DNA from: Bacteroidales bacterium
Lineage (GTDB): Bacteria; Bacteroidota; Bacteroidia; Bacteroidales; UBA3824
DNA length: 64,000 bases
Direction of reading: 5' to 3'
NCBI GenBank assembly: GCA_016286055.1
Contig: JAEERW010000004.1
Span: forward strand, 62,001-126,000
Under the pieces are notes generated by a model, which did not search any database, was not told where the DNA came from, and saw only the letters and a list, made by a program, of their open reading frames with translations. The position numbers were made by a program, and so were the translations under genes. The stretch's first letter is position 1. Every line of letters begins with the position of its first letter. Shown here one piece after another: positions 45,001-52,783 of the stretch.

Positions 45001-45270
45001 TCCCGCCATTGATTGTACTTGGTCTTGATAACCAATGTAAGAGAATACGAGCGAGTCGTTGGCAACGCGCTCAGGTACTTTGAGAGTGAAAGCACCGTTC
45101 TCACCAGAGATAGTGCCGATGGTAGTTCCCTTAACAGCGATTGTAGCGCCGAAAATTGGATTACCATCATCGCCTGTTACCTTGCCAGTTACTGTCTTGT
45201 CTTGCGCTTGAAGTGTAGCGCAGGCAAACAGAAGCATAGATAATAGTAACAATAATCTTTTTTTGCCCAT
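42073..45270 (-). CDS. SusC/RagA-type TonB-linked outer-membrane transporter
   Basis: 1065 aa. A signal peptide (to LQAQ, about 22) leads into an N-terminal carboxypeptidase-regulatory-like domain (VTGKVTGDDGNPIFGATIAV, about 28-110). The TonB plug (about 115-230) has VEEVVVTALGISREKKALGY, VIIRGNNSLSGSNQPLFVVDG, the SusC signature ISVLKGASATALYGSRASNGVVMI. A large beta-barrel ends in Phe (FGFTVNFKF), as outer-membrane barrels do. It imports ligand handed over by SusD, powered by TonB. First gene of the pair. A TATTTTTG box on the minus strand (45368-45375) is a possible -7 element. Confidence 0.95.
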   Translation of the reverse strand: MGKKRLLLLLSMLLFACATLQAQDKTVTGKVTGDDGNPIFGATIAVKGTTIGTISGENGAFTLKVPERVANDSLVFSYIGYQDQVQSMAGRTTIDVVMMQADLQVEEVVVTALGISREKKALGYAVTDVDGEELSKSRGGLNNPVNALQGKVAGLQISSGAGSMGGSSKVIIRGNNSLSGSNQPLFVVDGVPIEGKDYNSIDAQRGAGGYDYGNLIQDINPDDIENISVLKGASATALYGSRASNGVVMITTKKAKKGSGFNVDFTSTLGFEVVTKLPKLQNQYGGGYGYEALDGEDDFGEAEINGIKYTTVDYEMDESWGPKFDGRQVLSWYDLAKWEVSGKQGNPTTSPWSPSSSDVRDFFKLGISQQTNIAISQSTDNGAFRISYTNSTLDGYVPNSSMYKNTINVSGNITSFDKKFDVFTNVSYFNSRTKGRQEIGYGDNNYMVKFTQWGQRQLNINELESIYQYPDGTMASWNRNSYDDPSAAYHNNIYWSRYKNYENDERNRVYGNLGTSYKIFPFLKAQYKVNLDFFVDKQYERNAVGSVEQSKYKETSRQKYEINHEFVLSYNQRFGDFGVSALAGANIMKSRYEYVYGETVGGLAIPDFYNLKNSIVAADGFNRRDEKGINSLFGDVTLSWLDMIYLESTIRSDKSSTLPQGNNVYVYPSVTASWLFSELLKDKMPWFSYGKLRVGYAMVGNDTDVYSVYDTYVAYTKIDETAPGYRLSSTLNNSELKPESTTSWETGLELSFFTNRLGLDFTLYKTNTENEIVPLTVSGATGYFYKVINSGEIENKGIEVALHGSPVRTKDFEWSTSITYASNINKVKSLAPGVDYYRIQAAPFQAEVGAVVGKEYGVIMGTNYQFDENGNKVVNQYGLYKATENNEPLGDIFPDFTGGWSNTFTYKNFDLNVLLDFSKGGHFYSTTVLWGSYCGMLEETAANNVRETGIVSDGVTEDGQVNTEAVAARDYYENFYDGPAAQSILRSDYVKLREVNFGYTFRFKPDFFAKSLRLSAYGRNLAVWGPDVKHFDPEMIVTNAGNTQGIEGGATPMVATFGFTVNFKF

Positions 45271-45367
45271 AATAAAAAGTATTACTTTAAATTGTTAATT
45301 AATTAATGTGTTAATTAAATTGATTCTATTGTTGCCTTAGCAAACCAAATCTTTTCTTTTCCGAGTG

Positions 45368-45375
45368 CAAAAATA
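45368..45375 (-). promoter_or_regulatory. Candidate -7 box for the SusC/SusD operon
   Basis: Minus-strand TATTTTTG matches TAnnTTTG, 98 bp before the SusC ATG. No -33 TTTG is seen. The rest of 45271-45558 is A/T-rich and shows no gene. Confidence 0.35.
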
Positions 45376-45558
45376 TATAAATTAAGTTAAATAAATCTAA
45401 AATTTTAGATTTCATTAAAAAAACAGTATGCATTAAGCATTATTCGTACATTTTTAAGTGTTTTTTTCGCTTTTTTACCAGTTATCAGATTGATTTTAGG
45501 AAAAAAATGCTAAACACGTTTGCCGTATGGTAAGATTTTTGCCCAATAATTTAACATT

Positions 45559-46806
45559 ATGAAAAAGCATAACATCATATCAGCAATCCTTATTGCATCG
45601 GCGATGGTGATTACAGCCAACGCAAGCTGTTTGGTAAACCCTAACCAGAAGGCACTTACCGACACTATACCACCCGACTCGGTAGTCAAAGTTATAAGCA
45701 ATCCTCTCTCCGCCACTCTTATAGCCGTGGGCGACAACCTCTACGACTGGTATATGCTCGAGGCGGGCAAAAAGGGAAACTCCTATAATTTTGACCACAA
45801 TTACGACAACATCAAGCCATACGTTGCTCTTGGCGACCTCCGCGTTATCAATCAAGAAACCCCTCTCGGAGGCGACAACGGCTACAAGGCATCAGATGTA
45901 GAACTCAAAGATGTAAAGCCCGAAAACCGATGGGGCAGCTATCACGGATATGCAAAATTCAACTCGCCCGACGCCGTGGGTCACGCCGTTGTCAATGCAG
46001 GATTCAACATTGTAACTATGGCTACCAACCATATTTTCGACCACGGTATGTTGGCAGTGCAAAAATCGGCTGAATTTTGGGAAACTAATTACCCCGACAT
46101 ACCCGTAATAGGCATTCACAAAGATGCCTCAACAGTTGACACCATTATAGTAGTAGAAAAAAACAACATCAAGTTTGCGCTCTTAAACTACACTTACGGC
46201 GTTAACGAAGATGGTCAGATGCTTTCGTACCCTTACGCCACCGACATTCTCAACGAGGAAAAAATCCGCCGCGATGTGGCAAAGGCTAAGCAGATGGCAG
46301 ATTTTGTAATTGTGTTTCCGCATTGGGGCACAGAATACAAGCTCGAAGCCGACGAAAGCCAAAAAAAGTTCGCACAGATATTCCTCGATTGCGAGGTTGA
46401 CGTGGTGATTGGTTCGCATCCCCATATTGTGGAACCTATGGAATGGCTCGAAAAGGAGAACGGTCACCGAATGTTGGTATATTACTCGCTCGGCAACTTT
46501 ATTTCGATGTTCAAGAACTACCAATGCCAGCTTGAAGGTATGGCGTATCTAAAATTTGAGAAAGACGGCGATAGAAAATCCATTGCGGAAGGCTCTGTAA
46601 TTCCGCTTGTTAACCATTGGAAATACGACTTGAAAATCTACGGCTACCGCAATAATTTTACTGTCTACGCCCTAAAAGATTACACCGAAACCATAGCCAA
46701 AACCCACGGCTGCCTGCATTACAAAGGTGGCGCAGGATTTTCTGCAGCGTATATGCGGCAATTGGCTAATGAAATTTGGGGCGGATTTATCAAAGAGGGG
46801 TATTAG
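45559..46806 (+). CDS. Exported CapA-type (PGA_cap) metallophosphatase-like protein
   Basis: 415 aa with an N-terminal export signal (MKKHNIISAILIASAMVITANASC; a lipoprotein Cys at 24 is possible but the box is not ideal). The PGA_cap domain covers most of the rest: ATLIAVGDNLYD, DLRVINQETPLGG, GFNIVTMATNHIFDHG, FALLNYTYG, FVIVFPHWGTEY, VIGSHPHIVEPMEW and YSLGNFIS, i.e. the Asp/Asn/His metal ligands of this calcineurin-like fold. CapA-like proteins act in capsule or poly-gamma-glutamate anchoring or as esterases. No other capsule gene is near, so the role is open. Confidence 0.87.
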   Translation: MKKHNIISAILIASAMVITANASCLVNPNQKALTDTIPPDSVVKVISNPLSATLIAVGDNLYDWYMLEAGKKGNSYNFDHNYDNIKPYVALGDLRVINQETPLGGDNGYKASDVELKDVKPENRWGSYHGYAKFNSPDAVGHAVVNAGFNIVTMATNHIFDHGMLAVQKSAEFWETNYPDIPVIGIHKDASTVDTIIVVEKNNIKFALLNYTYGVNEDGQMLSYPYATDILNEEKIRRDVAKAKQMADFVIVFPHWGTEYKLEADESQKKFAQIFLDCEVDVVIGSHPHIVEPMEWLEKENGHRMLVYYSLGNFISMFKNYQCQLEGMAYLKFEKDGDRKSIAEGSVIPLVNHWKYDLKIYGYRNNFTVYALKDYTETIAKTHGCLHYKGGAGFSAAYMRQLANEIWGGFIKEGY

Positions 46807-46831
46807 TTTTTTAAACAAAAATACATCACAT

Positions 46832-47842
46832 CTATTCTATTCCAAATCGAGATGACTTAAGATAATTAGCATTGATAAACTTTCGCTTAATGTTAATACT
46901 ATCTACAGAGAAGGCGAAATAATAACTATAATGATAGTTGTAAATATACCAACCGGATTTAAACAAACTGTCAATTTCATGCGTTTTGGTTTCAAGATTA
47001 TTTATCAGACCTTTGTTATAACTAAAAATTTTAGTGTCATATCGACGTCCGTCGTGTTTTGAAATAAGACTTCCTGCATTATACCCTTCATTCCATCGTG
47101 AGATATAATCCTTCAATAACTCTGCGGGATTATCATTAGAATAATCAGGATAAAATTGACCAATGGGACCATGAGTACATATATTATCACCATCAAGGAA
47201 AATCCAATCTAAAATTGGATAATCATCAAATACAGGTGATACGGCCAACCTAACCAATAGTATTTCCATCAATCCAAATAAATGAGAATCTCTATCATAA
47301 GAATCAATTATAGTATCACTATTAAAATAAAGAGATTTTTTGTAATAATCGGAAAAATCTTTATCATCATCACACGAAGTCAGCAACTGATTATATTTTT
47401 CAGATTTGGCTCTAAATAAAGGGACAGAATCAAATTTCGATGAAAAGAATAAACCGTTTTTAACATCATCAAATTTAAAATTTAAATCATATTTAAGCGA
47501 ATCATATTGCGGAACAAAATGGAGACGTGCTGCATCATCAATTTTCAAATAACTGAGTTGTTTATTATCTAATACTTGCTCAATTATAAAACAATGATAA
47601 ATATAAGGAGGTTCTATAATAATCGACAAGTGGAGCATATTACTAAAACTGAAAACATAATCCACGTTTCCCTTTTCTAACTCTGCCACTAATTCAGGAG
47701 CCGGATTTCCATTCAGTTGTATTTCCTCACCCCATAATTCGATTTTTGAGTTCTCTAATGCAACTTTAGATTCTTCATTAACACAAGATACTACAACAAC
47801 TAACCATAATATCAATAATATGTAAGAAATAGATTTTCTCAT
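46832..47842 (-). CDS. Unknown lipoprotein, AT-rich
   Basis: 336 aa; the signal ends VVVVSC (about Cys20). I do not recognise a family. The sequence is rich in Ile, Asn, Asp, Lys and Tyr and the gene is clearly more A/T-rich than its neighbours. Visible local features are IELWGEEIQLNGNPAPELVAEL near the N-terminus and a Tyr-rich stretch near the end (YIYNYHYSYYFAF). The first codons overlap the stop of the preceding lipoprotein gene (ATGA), so the two form a translationally coupled pair. Confidence 0.7.
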   Translation of the reverse strand: MRKSISYILLILWLVVVVSCVNEESKVALENSKIELWGEEIQLNGNPAPELVAELEKGNVDYVFSFSNMLHLSIIIEPPYIYHCFIIEQVLDNKQLSYLKIDDAARLHFVPQYDSLKYDLNFKFDDVKNGLFFSSKFDSVPLFRAKSEKYNQLLTSCDDDKDFSDYYKKSLYFNSDTIIDSYDRDSHLFGLMEILLVRLAVSPVFDDYPILDWIFLDGDNICTHGPIGQFYPDYSNDNPAELLKDYISRWNEGYNAGSLISKHDGRRYDTKIFSYNKGLINNLETKTHEIDSLFKSGWYIYNYHYSYYFAFSVDSINIKRKFINANYLKSSRFGIE

Positions 47843-48459
47843 TGTAAAAGTAGGTTTACGCTTTCGTTAGTTTTAAGCAATGATAAGGAATAAGTATTAT
47901 TTTTGATGGTACTACCAAAAGTCCAACAAATAGTATCGTCTTTTATATCTTCATCAATAAGTTGAATACATCTTTTACGTTTCGTATCAGCATAAGTACC
48001 AGTACAATTTTTAGGGATTTCCAAAAAACATATCAGTTGTTGAACAACATATTTCAATACATTAACCTTGTTTTTAAACTTACAATTTTGATTGAAATAT
48101 GATGATTGTTCAATATAAGACTGAATTTTAATCAAATTGTTTTTATAATAATAAGAAATACTATCCTGTGAATTAGGCAGATACATAACTATAGCATCAT
48201 ATTCAAAAGAATTACATTTGTCATTATCCTTAGCAAACACCATTGCGAAACGATTTTCTATAGGGGTTTCAATTCCAATAAAAAAATCATAATCCAACAT
48301 AACATATCTTCCGACCCAATGATTACTACCAGATTCATTGTATATTTCACGCAAATATTTTTCATTAATAGGTTCTTGATACTCGAGATATTCGTTTTCG
48401 TTTCGACAACCTATTAAAGCAAAGATTACAACAATATATAGAAAAGAAATGTATTTCAT
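47839..48459 (-). CDS. Unknown lipoprotein, AT-rich
   Basis: 206 aa; the signal MKYISFLYIVVIFALIGC gives Cys18 as lipidation site. No known domain is recognised. Four Cys occur in the mature part (around NDKCNSF, NQNCKFKNK, KNCTGTYADTKRKRC, DTICW), which could form disulphides in the periplasm. Base composition is as A/T-rich as its partner at 46832, suggesting that the two arrived together. First gene of the pair; no clear promoter box was found in the 100 bp upstream. Confidence 0.7.
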   Translation of the reverse strand: MKYISFLYIVVIFALIGCRNENEYLEYQEPINEKYLREIYNESGSNHWVGRYVMLDYDFFIGIETPIENRFAMVFAKDNDKCNSFEYDAIVMYLPNSQDSISYYYKNNLIKIQSYIEQSSYFNQNCKFKNKVNVLKYVVQQLICFLEIPKNCTGTYADTKRKRCIQLIDEDIKDDTICWTFGSTIKNNTYSLSLLKTNESVNLLLQ

Positions 48460-48560
48460 TATGCCATATTTACAGATGTTTAAAGGTTTGATGCAAAGGT
48501 AATTATTTTGTTTGATATTGCAAAATAATTATCCACGGAAAACACGGAAAGGATAATTCC

Positions 48561-49547
48561 TTACAACTTTTCGATTTCGGAGATGGGGAGTTGAGTTAAA
48601 TCAGCAATAGTCTGAACATCAAAACCTTTGGTTCTCATACGTTTGGCGGTGTCAAGTTTTTCGGATTGAGCGCCTTCGGCAATGCCTTCTGCTTTGCCTT
48701 GTGCAATGCCTTGAGCAATACCTTCCTCCAAACCGATTTCTTTTCCTTTGCCAAAGCCTTTCATTTCGGCATCGTTCATGGCGTTGGTGATGTCCCACAG
48801 ATTGTGAAGGCTTTCTTCATAATCGGAATACTCTTTTTCGGTGAATTGGGCAATTTCGGCTTGGCGGAAAAGTTTATCAAAAATACGATCTTGCAACTCT
48901 TTGGGACGCTCCAACAAGCGTGATAGGTTTTTTAGTACAAACAGCCATTTGTCGTACATCGTGTGAAGTTCAGTCTCGGTCTTGCTGAACTTGGGCATTT
49001 CAAGATAGAGATACGCCAATTTTTTGTAAAACACTTTGCCGGTGCTCACGTCTACAAGCATCACTACGTGAAATAGGTCATCATCCGAAAATTCGTTGAT
49101 GGTTCTATACTCACCGTTTTCTTCGTCCTGAACCTCGTCTTTGAATACAAAATTCAAAATGCCAACAGTGTAGATTTTGTTGAGTTCGTAGTTCCAATGT
49201 TCGTTTGTGGTATCTTTTTTTGCCATTTCGCGGATGGGGAACGATGAATAATAGAGGCTACGATCTTTAAAGAACTGTTGGAAAACGTTTTGCATCTCTA
49301 CGATAAACTTTGCGCCGCTTTTGGTAGTGCAGTAAACGTCGAATATGGCACGACGTTCCGATGCCGAACGTCCGAGTTTCTCGGCGTTGAGATAGGTTAA
49401 ATCCTCAATTTCGTCTTTGGGTATTTGGTTGCTCTTTTCAAAAAGGGCATTGAGGAAACTTATCAAGAGGTCTTTGTTGAGTTCCGTGCCAAAGAGTTTC
49501 TTGAAGCCAAAGTCGGTATATGGGTTGAGGTATCGTGAATCTGCCAT
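48561..49547 (-). CDS. Rpn-family recombination-promoting nuclease / PD-(D/E)XK transposase-like protein
   Basis: 328 aa. The N-terminal ~220 residues match the PDDEXK_2 family: MADSRYLNPYTDFGFKKLFG, KDLLISFLNAL, and the nuclease motif RAIFDVYCTTKSGAKFIVEMQN (Asp, then Glu-x-Gln). The C-terminal part holds short G-I-A-Q/E repeats (about residues 278-300, EGIAQGIAQGKAEGIAEGAQ), and an end typical of the family (RTKGFDVQTIADLTQLPISEIEKL). These are often multicopy, rapidly changing genes. No terminal inverted repeats or target duplications were seen, so it is not called an insertion sequence. Confidence 0.88.
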   Translation of the reverse strand: MADSRYLNPYTDFGFKKLFGTELNKDLLISFLNALFEKSNQIPKDEIEDLTYLNAEKLGRSASERRAIFDVYCTTKSGAKFIVEMQNVFQQFFKDRSLYYSSFPIREMAKKDTTNEHWNYELNKIYTVGILNFVFKDEVQDEENGEYRTINEFSDDDLFHVVMLVDVSTGKVFYKKLAYLYLEMPKFSKTETELHTMYDKWLFVLKNLSRLLERPKELQDRIFDKLFRQAEIAQFTEKEYSDYEESLHNLWDITNAMNDAEMKGFGKGKEIGLEEGIAQGIAQGKAEGIAEGAQSEKLDTAKRMRTKGFDVQTIADLTQLPISEIEKL

Positions 49548-49609
49548 AGTATGTAGCGTTTATTGTTCAACTGCAAAAATACTAAATTAGTTTGATAATC
49601 CAAAATAAT

Positions 49610-50968
49610 TTACACAAACACCTTTCTCTGCGAATAGAGCAATCCACCTGAAATAACGGCGGCAAGGATATCCGAAAGTGTGCCAGAAAACCAAATGCCA
49701 GTGAGTCCACTGCCTCCAAAATGCTCAAATACCGAGGGGAAGATATATATAAACGGCAGCAAGATAATCACTTGACGCAAAAGACTTGTGGTTATTGCCA
49801 CCCACGGCTTATCGATTGATTGGAAAAAGTTTGAGTTGGTAATGGTAAAACCAATCAACGGCATCATACACATCATATAGCGGAAACACGGCACGCAGAG
49901 TTCTATAAGGTTTCGGTCGCCAGTGAATCCGTGTGCCAAAAGTCGCGGGAAAAGGCAGGCAAGCAACGCCCCCGCCAAACCGATTATCATATTAATCTTC
50001 ATCGAAAGGAAAAGCACCTCTTTGAGACGGTCTTTTAATCCAGCGCCGTAATTGTAGCCCGCAATTGGCTGCATACCCTGACATATACCGAGGATTATAA
50101 GCACGCCCATATTGCCAAAGCTATTCATAATGCCGTATGCCGAAACCGCGTTTTCACCGCCATAAACGGTTATCTGACGGTTCAACATAGCCACTACGCC
50201 CGCTGCGGCAAGGTTCATCAAAAACGGACTCATACCTATCAACAGTATGTTTCTAAAAATGTAGAACTTAGGCTGCCAAGCGTGACGGCGGAAACGTATA
50301 AACGAATCCTTCTTTACAAAATGCCAAACCGATGCCACAGCCGTTGCCACCATCGATATTGTGGTAGCCCACGCCGCACCAGAGATGCCGAGTTTAAACA
50401 CGAATATAAACAAAAGGTCGAGCACGATGTTGAGCACCGCACCACCTCCTAAAATATACATTGATTTTTTGGGGTAACCTGAGGAACGTATCATTCCTGT
50501 AAGGTTGTAACTCAGCGTGGTAAAAAACATTCCGGGCAGCACAATAAGCATATACTCACGTGCATAGCTAACGTTAAGCGGAGTGGCTCCAAGCAGCAAA
50601 AGAATATCGTCGATATAGAGATAACCCGCTGTCATAAATAGCGCACCAAACACAAAGGTAAGGTAAACGGCGTTGCCAAGAATATTTTCTGCCCAATTGA
50701 TATCTTTTTTGCCAAGCACAATCGACATTCTTGCACTTGCGCCCACACCCACAAGCGCGCCAAAGGCGTGAATGATGTTCATAAATGGGAATGTGATTGT
50801 CAACCCCGAAATAGCCATAGAATCAACGCCTTGACCTATGCACATACGGTCGGTAACGTTGTAGAGCGATGCTATTATCTGACTAATAATCGAAGGCAGT
50901 GCGTAAGCCCACAGAAGCGAGTTTATCTTCTTGGTAGCAAGTTCTTTGGTACGGTCTGAGTAGTCCAC
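49610..50968 (-). CDS. MATE-family multidrug/Na+ efflux transporter
   Basis: 452 aa if started at GTG (50966-50968); an upstream TTG at 51001 is also in frame. GTG is preferred because a -7-like TATTTTTG box lies 22-29 bp upstream and would fall inside the longer form. About twelve membrane helices in two homologous halves are visible: WAYALPSIISQIIASLYNVTDRMCIGQG opens the first half (two parts of it are quotable, YALPSIISQ and DRMCIGQG), with FLMNLAAAGVVAMLNRQI and GICQGMQPIAGYNYGAGLKD in the second. The latter is the conserved Q-P-x-x-G-Y-N-Y-G motif. The exported compound is unknown. A single gene. Confidence 0.92.
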   Translation of the reverse strand: MDYSDRTKELATKKINSLLWAYALPSIISQIIASLYNVTDRMCIGQGVDSMAISGLTITFPFMNIIHAFGALVGVGASARMSIVLGKKDINWAENILGNAVYLTFVFGALFMTAGYLYIDDILLLLGATPLNVSYAREYMLIVLPGMFFTTLSYNLTGMIRSSGYPKKSMYILGGGAVLNIVLDLLFIFVFKLGISGAAWATTISMVATAVASVWHFVKKDSFIRFRRHAWQPKFYIFRNILLIGMSPFLMNLAAAGVVAMLNRQITVYGGENAVSAYGIMNSFGNMGVLIILGICQGMQPIAGYNYGAGLKDRLKEVLFLSMKINMIIGLAGALLACLFPRLLAHGFTGDRNLIELCVPCFRYMMCMMPLIGFTITNSNFFQSIDKPWVAITTSLLRQVIILLPFIYIFPSVFEHFGGSGLTGIWFSGTLSDILAAVISGGLLYSQRKVFV

Positions 50969-50989
50969 TTTTGTTATTTTTTTTCTCGG

Positions 50990-50997
50990 CAAAAATA
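50990..50997 (-). promoter_or_regulatory. Candidate -7 box for the MATE gene
   Basis: Minus-strand TATTTTTG. Its position supports the GTG start at 50968 over the TTG at 51001. Confidence 0.4.
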
Positions 50998-51019
50998 ACA
51001 AAGGAGTGTTAACTAAACG

Positions 51020-51496
51020 CTATTTATAAATTAATACATTAGCATAGCAAGCTATTCCCTCTTCCCTACCCGTGTAGCCGAGGTGTTCGGTGGTGGTGGC
51101 TTTGACGGAAACATCGTCGGGGTCGAGGGTCATCACTTCGGCTAAAACCTTCTGCATCTGAGGAATATAGTCCTTGATTTTGGGTTTTTGCAGACAGATA
51201 ACGCTGTCGACATTGGATATTGAGTAACCCGCTCCACGGATTATCTCGCAGGTCTTACGCAAAAGTATTTTTGAATCAATGCCCTTGTATTGCGGGTCGG
51301 TGTCGGGAAAATGGTAGCCTATGTCGCGCATATTGGCAGCACCGAGCAGAGCGTCGCAGATGGCGTGGATAAGGCAGTCGGCATCGCTGTGTCCTACCGC
51401 GCCTTTGGTGTGTTCTATTTTGATACCGCCGACAAAAAACGGAATGCCGTCGGCAAGCTGGTGTACGTCGAATCCTATTCCTGTACGAATTTTCAT
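51020..51496 (-). CDS. ispF: 2-C-methyl-D-erythritol 2,4-cyclodiphosphate synthase
   Basis: 158 aa; fifth step of the non-mevalonate isoprenoid pathway. Zinc-binding and signature motifs are RIGIGFDVHQLADG-like at the N-terminus (TGIGFDVHQLADGIPF), HSDADCLIHAICDALLGAANM, DIGYHFPDTDPQYKG, and the C-terminal KATTTEHLGYTGREEGIACYA. Full family length. It starts 4 bp after the LRR gene stop, so it is probably co-transcribed with it. Other MEP-pathway genes are not in the window. Confidence 0.96.
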   Translation of the reverse strand: MKIRTGIGFDVHQLADGIPFFVGGIKIEHTKGAVGHSDADCLIHAICDALLGAANMRDIGYHFPDTDPQYKGIDSKILLRKTCEIIRGAGYSISNVDSVICLQKPKIKDYIPQMQKVLAEVMTLDPDDVSVKATTTEHLGYTGREEGIACYANVLIYK

Positions 51497-51500
51497 TGTG

Positions 51501-52613
51501 TTAGAATTTGAATGATGATATGTTTGAAAACTTGTTGGCTTTAAGTATCTGGCTTTGCGAAATATTGTTGCCTTCGAGATTTATCTCTTCGGCTTTTTTG
51601 AGTTTTGCCAGAGCAGGCTGAATCTGCGAAATATTGTTGAACCCGAGGAGCAGCCTTGAAATAAACGAAAGTTTTCCTATGGTCTTAGGAATGGCATTCA
51701 AGTTGTTTTGCGAAACGTCGAGTTCCTGCAACATCGACATCTCACCTATCGACGACGGAAGAACGGTTATCTGATTGTCGCTAAGGTTGAGCATGCGCAT
51801 AAACGACATCTTGCCTAAGTTCTGAGGCAGTGAGGTGAGGCTGTTGTGCGAAAGATCGAGATACAGCAGCTGTTTCAACTTGCAAAAATCTTCGTCGAGT
51901 GTGGATATGTTGTTGTGATAAAGGTCGCAAATCATCATAGTCTGAAGGTTGCCGAATGTAGATGGCAGCGCAGAAATCTGATTGTAAGAAAGGTCGAGGT
52001 TCCGCAGGGAGAGCGAACCAATAGACTGCGGAATCTGTTTGATATTGTTGTGAGTGGCCGACAGATTGGAAAGTTTTGACATTGAACCAATTGAATCAGG
52101 AAGCGATTCTAAACCGTTCCCGTCTAAGATAATATATCGTAGGTTTTCGAGCAAGCAGACATCCTCTGGCAAAGATTTCAGACGGTTGTCGCTTAGGTCG
52201 AGCAAAAGCAGGTTTTTGAGCCCTCCTATTTCAGATGGCACTTCAGAGAGCATATTGTGACTAAGCACAAGATATTGCAAGTTAGGTAGTGTTGCCACTT
52301 CGGGCGAAACAGAAGTGAGTTTATTAGAATCCAAATCAAGCACATGGAGATTATGGAACTGCACAATCTCGGAAGGAAACTCGTCCAAACCTTTTTTCGA
52401 AAGGTTAAGTTTAATCACCTTCAACGGATTGGCGAGAGCCTCGTCTAACGAAGTAAACTCGTAAACATCGGCAAGATACTCGTCGGCAAGTAATCCGTTA
52501 TCATCCAAATATTCAGGCAAGATATTGCCATTCTGATCAAACCATTCGTCGTTTTGGGCATATGCGCCTGCCACATTAAGAGCAAGCAACAATAGGAAAA
52601 TTTTCTTAATCAT
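51501..52613 (-). CDS. Exported leucine-rich-repeat protein
   Basis: 370 aa from the ATG at 52613, which opens a signal peptide (MIKKIFLLLLALNVAGAYAQ). Upstream in-frame codons give a longer but unlikely form. About 11 LRR units of ~23 residues cover residues ~65-350, with the pattern L-P-x-x-I-G-x-L-x-x-L-x-x-L-D-L-S-x-N-x-L. There is no T9SS tail or membrane anchor, so the protein is probably periplasmic or secreted through another route. Function unknown, likely protein binding. Located 4 bp before ispF. Confidence 0.88.
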   Translation of the reverse strand: MIKKIFLLLLALNVAGAYAQNDEWFDQNGNILPEYLDDNGLLADEYLADVYEFTSLDEALANPLKVIKLNLSKKGLDEFPSEIVQFHNLHVLDLDSNKLTSVSPEVATLPNLQYLVLSHNMLSEVPSEIGGLKNLLLLDLSDNRLKSLPEDVCLLENLRYIILDGNGLESLPDSIGSMSKLSNLSATHNNIKQIPQSIGSLSLRNLDLSYNQISALPSTFGNLQTMMICDLYHNNISTLDEDFCKLKQLLYLDLSHNSLTSLPQNLGKMSFMRMLNLSDNQITVLPSSIGEMSMLQELDVSQNNLNAIPKTIGKLSFISRLLLGFNNISQIQPALAKLKKAEEINLEGNNISQSQILKANKFSNISSFKF

Positions 52614-52783
52614 TATATGTACGGAATTAGATAATTGAGTATGCAAATATATAACAAAAACTATTTTCTCACCCAGAGTGTTGCCTGTCATTTTAAATAT
52701 TTAACTTTTTTAACTGTTTTTTTTACATTTTAGGGGATTATTTCATTTAATTTGTCATACTTAAAAACTTAATCTTAAACACC

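Noticed and set aside
48561-49547. The Rpn-type gene as an intact insertion sequence
   Set aside because: No terminal inverted repeats or target-site duplications were found in the flanks.
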